Below, in pieces: positions 59,814 to 64,000 of a stretch of DNA of 64,000 nucleotides. The stretch is from Leptolyngbya sp. Heron Island J (GTDB taxonomy: Bacteria > Cyanobacteriota > Cyanobacteriia > Phormidesmidales > Phormidesmidaceae). The notes below the pieces were generated by a model. The model did no database searches, was not told the origin of the DNA, and was given only the letters and a program-made list of their open reading frames with translations. The stretch covers positions 1 to 64,000 of the forward strand of contig NZ_AWNH01000006.1 of NCBI RefSeq assembly GCF_000482245.1, read 5' to 3'. Each line of letters begins with the position of its first letter. Positions within the stretch are counted from its first letter, which is position 1. The translations under genes and the position numbers were made by a program.

Positions 59814-62207
59814 TCAAGAGGTTGTCTCGGGTTGCCAATAGGCTGCCCGGATAACAACCCAAAGTAACGCTAAGTGATAGCATCCCCATCCAACATTAAC
59901 TAGGTATATTAAAGGATCTGGCCAGTTCCCCAAGATCAATTGGATTAGCCCCCAGAGCATACCTGCAATAGTAAGACCGAAAACAACTAACTGCATACGT
60001 ACAAGTCCCCAAAATACTCCAGACTGTCGTTGTTTGGGAGTGACCTTAAATGAGACTTTCTTGCCAGTCAAAACACTCCAGACAGCTTGAATTTGTAGTG
60101 GAAAAAGAGCAATGGCATATTGTTCATTTCGCCATAACTCCTTTTTGGGTACCTTCCAGCCTGCTGCTAGCAAATTTAGGCGGTTGATTACATAGGTCGG
60201 TGCAAAGTGTAGTATAAATGCAGGGCCGTAACTACTTACAGGGCTTAACCCTGTGAACAAAGATATAATCGGGCAGGTTATAAAGATGATTACGAAAAAG
60301 CCTGCAAAGTAACTATACATTGTCTGAAAATATTGCAGTCGTTGCCAGAATGTTAAACCTGACTTAATCAAAGGATTATCGCGGACTAGTACCTGTAAGG
60401 TTCCTTGAGCCCAGCGTAATTTTTGAGTCAAAGTTGAACTGAGGTCGTCTGGAGCTAGCCCTTCTGCTAAAATTTCATGATGATAAACAGACTGCCAGCC
60501 AGCTGAGTGGAGTCGCATAGCTGTATTCATGTCTTCTGTGATGCTGATACTGGATACTCCACCAATCAGGTCAAATTCGTCTAATCGGCTTTCATCAGCT
60601 GCAAAGTCGTCGGCAAAGTGCTGTAAACCCATACTTACCAATGCTTCTCGCCGTAAAACTGCATTAGTTCCGGTATAAAATGCGGCATTCATACCATCCT
60701 TTGCCTGTTGAATGGGGCCATAAAAAAAGTGGGCCTCATGACCAAAGGGATCGCCTTTCGGTAAGTTGTAAAATGCCTGGGGAGTTTGCACAAATGCTAC
60801 TTTATTGAGTTCATAACGCCCTTGATCTAAGTTAAATCGAAAAAAGTTGGGTAGCACTCGCTGTAGAAACTGTGGTTTAGGAACGTGATCTGCGTCTAGC
60901 GTAACGATAAAGTCTCCTTGGGTTTCACCACAGAAAATAGCGTGATTAATATTGCCTGCTTTAGCATGGTGTGGGCGATCTTTAGGCTTGTGTCGAGCAA
61001 TATAGCGACAGCGTGCTAAAGCACTCAAAGCAAATGTTTTTTCATCAATCTGTGCTTCTAACTTACGAATCTCAGAGTCCAGCGTTACGGTTGTAGTTGA
61101 GTATTCTGACTGACTGAGCAACAATAGCTGTCGTAAGCTTTGTAGGTGTCCTTGTGTTTGTGAAGCTTGCGACCCTTCTGAGGAGTTCTGGGAAACAAAT
61201 GTCTTAATCATTACTAGGCAGTTACGATCATCTGGTTCACGGACATAGGCCAGGTGATCTGCAAGCTGCTTCAAGATGCTGATGCCACGTCCACGTTCCG
61301 CATCTTGATCGATTTCATTGGGGAGTGTTTTCAAATGTTTCTCAAAATCAAAGGGAGCACCTTGATCCCAAATGCGTATAATAATGGCGAAGTTGAGAAT
61401 GACAACTTCTAAATCAATAGGGGTCTCCGATGCCAGATGCTGATGGGCATGGCTGACTACATTATCAAATCCTTCACCTAATAAGGTTTGGACTGAGAAC
61501 CAAGCATTGTCAGGAATCATGGGCTGTTTCAGAGTGCTAAACCAAGCCATGATTGAATCCAACTCATTAAAATCAGTTTTGACTCGAATTTTCTGACAGC
61601 TGAGACTCTTTTCAACAGTTTCTAAATCTTGTTGTAGATACTGCAATTGTTCTAGACGACTACTTAAGTAATAGCGTTTAGATTCTATCTGTTCAGCTAT
61701 GAATTGTAAGATTGGTGATTTAAGATCTGCAAGACAAAGCTGTTCTGCCATAGCCCTCATACCTGGAGAATTTCCGTCATCCAGTATATAAACGCGAAGC
61801 TTGTTGGCAGGATAGTCTATTTTTAGAGCCGCTTCTGCCGTTTCTTTGACAATGTCAACGGGCTCACTATAACAGGTAATAAAGATATCAACAGTTGGGT
61901 AGTCAGCTTTTGGTAACGTTGGAGTGAGTTGATCAAGGTTTTTGACCTGACGCTCAATGGGTCGCCATAGTCCAACTAAAAACAGTACTCCTCCTACAAA
62001 CATATATATTTCAGCTAATAAGAGAGGGACTGAAAACCAAAGGGCATCTATATTAAGGGATTGGGTTAATCGCCATTGTAGATACCATGCCCCAACGATT
62101 AGATTCACTAAAACCAAATAACGAAAAAGCAAGGTGCGATCGCGCAGACGCACTTGAATATTGCTCATCACTGGTTTCTGGCCGATTTGACCAATTAAGC
62201 TACTCAT
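59814..62207 (-). CDS. Cellulose-synthase-like GT2 with an inserted RsbW-type ATPase domain
   Basis: About 797 residues from the ATG at 62207. Two N-terminal membrane helices (about 27-45 and 57-82) precede the GT2 start: VDIFITCYSEPVDIVKETAE and DDG (about 143-145). An insert of some 250 residues follows. It contains a coiled-coil-like stretch and a complete HATPase_c_2 fold (about 210-337): N-box LLGEGFDNVVSHAH (Glu245, Asn249, His253), G1 IWDQGAPFDF, and G2 ERGRGISILKQLAD. GT2 then resumes at RPHHAKAGNINHAIF, with LDADH (Asp438/440), SITEDM and QKLRWAQG (QxxRW). Four to six C-terminal helices end the protein, and no PilZ domain is seen. All catalytic motifs of both enzymes are kept. Next to a STAS gene, it suggests partner-switch control of polysaccharide synthesis in place of c-di-GMP (inference). 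Confidence 0.88.
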   Translation of the reverse strand: MSSLIGQIGQKPVMSNIQVRLRDRTLLFRYLVLVNLIVGAWYLQWRLTQSLNIDALWFSVPLLLAEIYMFVGGVLFLVGLWRPIERQVKNLDQLTPTLPKADYPTVDIFITCYSEPVDIVKETAEAALKIDYPANKLRVYILDDGNSPGMRAMAEQLCLADLKSPILQFIAEQIESKRYYLSSRLEQLQYLQQDLETVEKSLSCQKIRVKTDFNELDSIMAWFSTLKQPMIPDNAWFSVQTLLGEGFDNVVSHAHQHLASETPIDLEVVILNFAIIIRIWDQGAPFDFEKHLKTLPNEIDQDAERGRGISILKQLADHLAYVREPDDRNCLVMIKTFVSQNSSEGSQASQTQGHLQSLRQLLLLSQSEYSTTTVTLDSEIRKLEAQIDEKTFALSALARCRYIARHKPKDRPHHAKAGNINHAIFCGETQGDFIVTLDADHVPKPQFLQRVLPNFFRFNLDQGRYELNKVAFVQTPQAFYNLPKGDPFGHEAHFFYGPIQQAKDGMNAAFYTGTNAVLRREALVSMGLQHFADDFAADESRLDEFDLIGGVSSISITEDMNTAMRLHSAGWQSVYHHEILAEGLAPDDLSSTLTQKLRWAQGTLQVLVRDNPLIKSGLTFWQRLQYFQTMYSYFAGFFVIIFITCPIISLFTGLSPVSSYGPAFILHFAPTYVINRLNLLAAGWKVPKKELWRNEQYAIALFPLQIQAVWSVLTGKKVSFKVTPKQRQSGVFWGLVRMQLVVFGLTIAGMLWGLIQLILGNWPDPLIYLVNVGWGCYHLALLWVVIRAAYWQPETTS

Positions 62208-62336
62208 GATCAACAATAATGATTATATGAAGTTATGCTAGTTGCTCTAATCCAATTGCCTCATGTTTCTATGAACTCTCAAGCTGCCAAAGAGTGCTGA
62301 GGCTGGAATTCAATTTTCTGTTGATGGAGGTAGTAG

Positions 62337-62402
62337 ATGTTTAAGCTGGCAATCGTTTGTGGGGCAGTACTAATGAGTTTGCCCGCTAGTGTGAATGGAT
62401 AA
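62337..62402 (+). other. Possible 21-residue ORF resembling a bare signal peptide
   Basis: GGAGG lies six bases before an ATG. The frame encodes a short hydrophobic peptide (VCGAVLMSLPASVNG at its end) and then stops. It may be the relic of a secreted-protein gene, or chance. It lies in the 490-bp gap between the GT2 and GH2 genes, on the opposite strand. Confidence 0.25.
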
Positions 62403-62509
62403 ACAATATTACTTTATTAATGCATAATCAAGCAGTCTTTTTTGCAAAAGGTGGCAATAACTCACACTCAAAATAATTACAGATCCGTTGCTTCAATGGG
62501 GAGCATCCG

Positions 62510-62671
62510 CTAGAAAGGACACTTTGGGCATTGCAGATGATATCCTACTTGGTTTAGCAAGACTTTCATTGGAGAGTCTAGAGTCTGGGTTTGTCCTCCG
62601 AATTGCGCACCGCAAGTAATTAAAAGACTGGTAATGAGTACTGAAAGAAGAAGTCTGTAAACTCGTTGCAT
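62510..62671 (-). pseudogene. Truncated lipoprotein with the start of a GH9/CelD_N cellulase domain
   Basis: 53 codons: a lipoprotein-type signal (LLLSVLITSLLITCGAQFGG), then SPMKVLLNQVGYHL. The string VLLNQVGY is typical of the CelD_N Ig-like domain that begins GH9 endoglucanases (V-L-x-NQxGY). After HL the family match shifts frame (SAMPKVSFLADAPH) and both frames then stop, so this is a 5' fragment with a frameshift. It sits between the GT2 synthase and a GH2 enzyme, both polysaccharide-related. Confidence 0.5.
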
Positions 62672-62706
62672 AGCTTATGCAGTGACTTCTTTTGTTAACG
62701 AATGAT

Positions 62707-64000
62707 TTATCTGTCAGTATTACTAGCAGCGGTCGGATCAATCTGAAACAAAAATAAATTATCTGCGAGAAAATCACCGTGATGATCCCGTAGAGTCACT
62801 ATAAACTCATACTCACCCAATTGAGTGGGAGCATAGTTTGCAACACTTAAACGCTGCCTACTGTCTGCAGGAATATTATGAGTAAATTGCCTACTGTCAA
62901 TAACTTTATTTTGATGACTGAGAGAAAATGTGATCTGAGCGTTGGGAAAATCTTCCCACAAATCATTAATCAGCCAAACGGGTAAATTAACCTTTTCGCC
63001 AAGATGCCAGCGCTGTTGAGTCCATTCGATGCTGGGCAGTAACGGTTGATAGGCACGCCTGAGTGCTTCAAATGCAGGTTTTGGAGTCCGCCAATAATCT
63101 ACAATTCCCCAGTTAATCGAGGGCCAATTTTCAGTAAACATAAACTGAAAAATCCCTGAAACCGGTTGATATTTTTGTCTACGGTAGGCTTCTGATGCAA
63201 ATTGATTGACTACGGCTTGATACTGTTGAGTATTGTTGACAAATTCATTAAGAGTTTTTCCCATAGGAACTTGGGCTAGATTGAACGTTTCATGCTGTTG
63301 AAAATTATGGTATTCCCATTTAGCCCAGTCACTTTTGTTATCTGGCCAGAGCTCATCCTCAGAAAATATCCGACGAAGTACATTGATATCAGGTAAAGCC
63401 TGAGCCCCAAATTCAGTAATTAAAGGTTCTTCCGTAGGTTCGGCATACTTTTCGAACGTATTGGAATACCAACCCCACCATGGATGTTCAGATGTTAAAG
63501 AAGCTTGATGCAAGTAACGTGATGGATCATATCCCTTAAGCCCATTAAACAGAGCTTGATCAAGCTGATAGTTTTGCTGAGGGTCATAGGTTTTATACTT
63601 GTATTGCATCCAGTCCGCATCCCAAGGAGGTTCGTTATGTAGGCTCCAGGCAAAGATAGAGGGGTGGTTATATAAGGTCTGGATCATGGCTTTCCCTTGG
63701 CGGATTGCTTCCTCTCGAAAGCGGCTGTCATCCACATATCCCCACTGTAAAGGGAAGTCTTGCCAGACTAGGAGACCGTTGCGATCGCAACCTTCGTAAA
63801 ACTCTTGACCTGTAATATGGGCATGCACTCTTACTGCATTAATATTAGCTTTTTTCATAAGACCAATATCAAACAGGTATTTATCCGCAGTCATCTCGCT
63901 TAACCACTGACTTGCGATATAGTTAGTCCCACGTAAAAATAATCTCTTATTATTTAGCTTCCAAATCTGTTGCTTGTGGTCCCATTCCACAGAGCGAAAG
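62707..64000 (-). CDS. Glycoside hydrolase family 2 (beta-galactosidase/mannosidase-like), 5' end outside the window
   Basis: At least 427 residues. The frame runs open to the right edge, so the N-terminal sugar-binding domains are outside. The GH2 barrel is clear: GTNYIASQWLSEMTADKYLF, INAVRVHAHITGQEFYEGCD, AWSLHNEPPWDADW (acid/base Glu in NEP) and PLITEFGAQALP (nucleophile Glu). An Ig-like C-terminal domain follows (LGEYEFIVTLRDHHGDFLAD). It would cleave beta-glycosides in a polysaccharide, most likely that made by the GT2 enzyme or a related one. The signal peptide, if any, cannot be judged. Confidence 0.87.
   Translation of the reverse strand, partial: FRSVEWDHKQQIWKLNNKRLFLRGTNYIASQWLSEMTADKYLFDIGLMKKANINAVRVHAHITGQEFYEGCDRNGLLVWQDFPLQWGYVDDSRFREEAIRQGKAMIQTLYNHPSIFAWSLHNEPPWDADWMQYKYKTYDPQQNYQLDQALFNGLKGYDPSRYLHQASLTSEHPWWGWYSNTFEKYAEPTEEPLITEFGAQALPDINVLRRIFSEDELWPDNKSDWAKWEYHNFQQHETFNLAQVPMGKTLNEFVNNTQQYQAVVNQFASEAYRRQKYQPVSGIFQFMFTENWPSINWGIVDYWRTPKPAFEALRRAYQPLLPSIEWTQQRWHLGEKVNLPVWLINDLWEDFPNAQITFSLSHQNKVIDSRQFTHNIPADSRQRLSVANYAPTQLGEYEFIVTLRDHHGDFLADNLFLFQIDPTAASNTDR

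Noticed and set aside
62493-62777. 94-codon minus-strand frame overlapping the GH2 3' end
   Set aside because: Overlaps a clear GH2 coding frame. Only its last 14 residues look meaningful, as the shifted part of the GH9 remnant.

Overview
The window reads as chromosomal DNA of a cyanobacterium. HIP1 octamers (GCGATCGC) are frequent inside genes, one region matches the icfG carbon-metabolism cluster of Synechocystis, and a two-component/RND metal-efflux locus resembles nrsRS-nrsBA. No rRNA, tRNA or CRISPR array was seen. The genus cannot be named from the sequence.

Layout. (A) 1-5602: the 3' end of a group II intron, an integron integrase (intI, minus strand), a block of three palindromic repeats in the attI position, then a four-gene minus-strand operon ending at a good attC site (5517-5602). 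The operon encodes an unknown 210-aa protein, a long QueC-like protein, an XRE/ImmA-like protein with an altered HExxH motif, and a PIN protein. It looks like a large cassette carried in reverse orientation, with a defence-like gene content. (B) 5734-16865: accessory stress and redox genes, namely two thioredoxin-fold proteins with an HxlR regulator, a DUF2268 protease, TetR-doxX, an IMPase, TetR with a thioredoxin-reductase-like flavoprotein, VOC and PNPOx-like proteins followed by a weaker attC-like site, and NifX-like, M14 and GNAT proteins. (C) 17034-23001: RND metal efflux divergent from its OmpR-type regulator and a histidine kinase with a histidine-rich sensor loop. (D) 23227-26427: amino-acid racemase, binding protein and symporter. 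(E) 26971-38640: a one-strand run of DJ-1/PfpI, ThDP enzyme, five SnoaL/NTF2-type proteins, porin, NmrA-like SDR, GMC oxidoreductase and VOC genes. It leads directly into (F) 38775-48891, an icfG-type cluster: AGE-like protein, STAS, glgX, STAS, serine kinase, IcfG phosphatase, MinD/ParA-like ATPase, winged helix, and a Cache-HAMP receptor. (G) 49232-52398: LtrA, GNAT, thiopurine methyltransferase and an IS1595 remnant. (H) 52399-64000 (minus strand): two BarA-like hybrid kinases, one split by a one-base deletion, a PhnD-like lipoprotein between them, a STAS protein, a cellulose-synthase-like GT2 with a complete RsbW-type ATPase domain inserted in its catalytic region, a GH9 remnant, and a GH2 hydrolase running off the right edge.

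How they fit together. Partner switching (STAS, anti-sigma-type kinase, PP2C phosphatase) appears twice. It occurs classically at the icfG cluster, and in fused form in the GT2 synthase beside a STAS gene, where it may replace the PilZ/c-di-GMP control of ordinary cellulose synthases. A conserved imperfect hairpin of about 80-90 bases sits 31-43 bases upstream of three separate start codons (racemase, second DJ-1, icfG kinase). It is either a MITE family or an undescribed 5'-leader element.

The strongest candidates for an undescribed system are the GT2-RsbW fusion with its STAS and sensor-kinase neighbours, the integron-borne QueC-like operon, the icfG cluster extended by SnoaL, DJ-1 and oxidoreductase genes, and the repeated leader hairpin.
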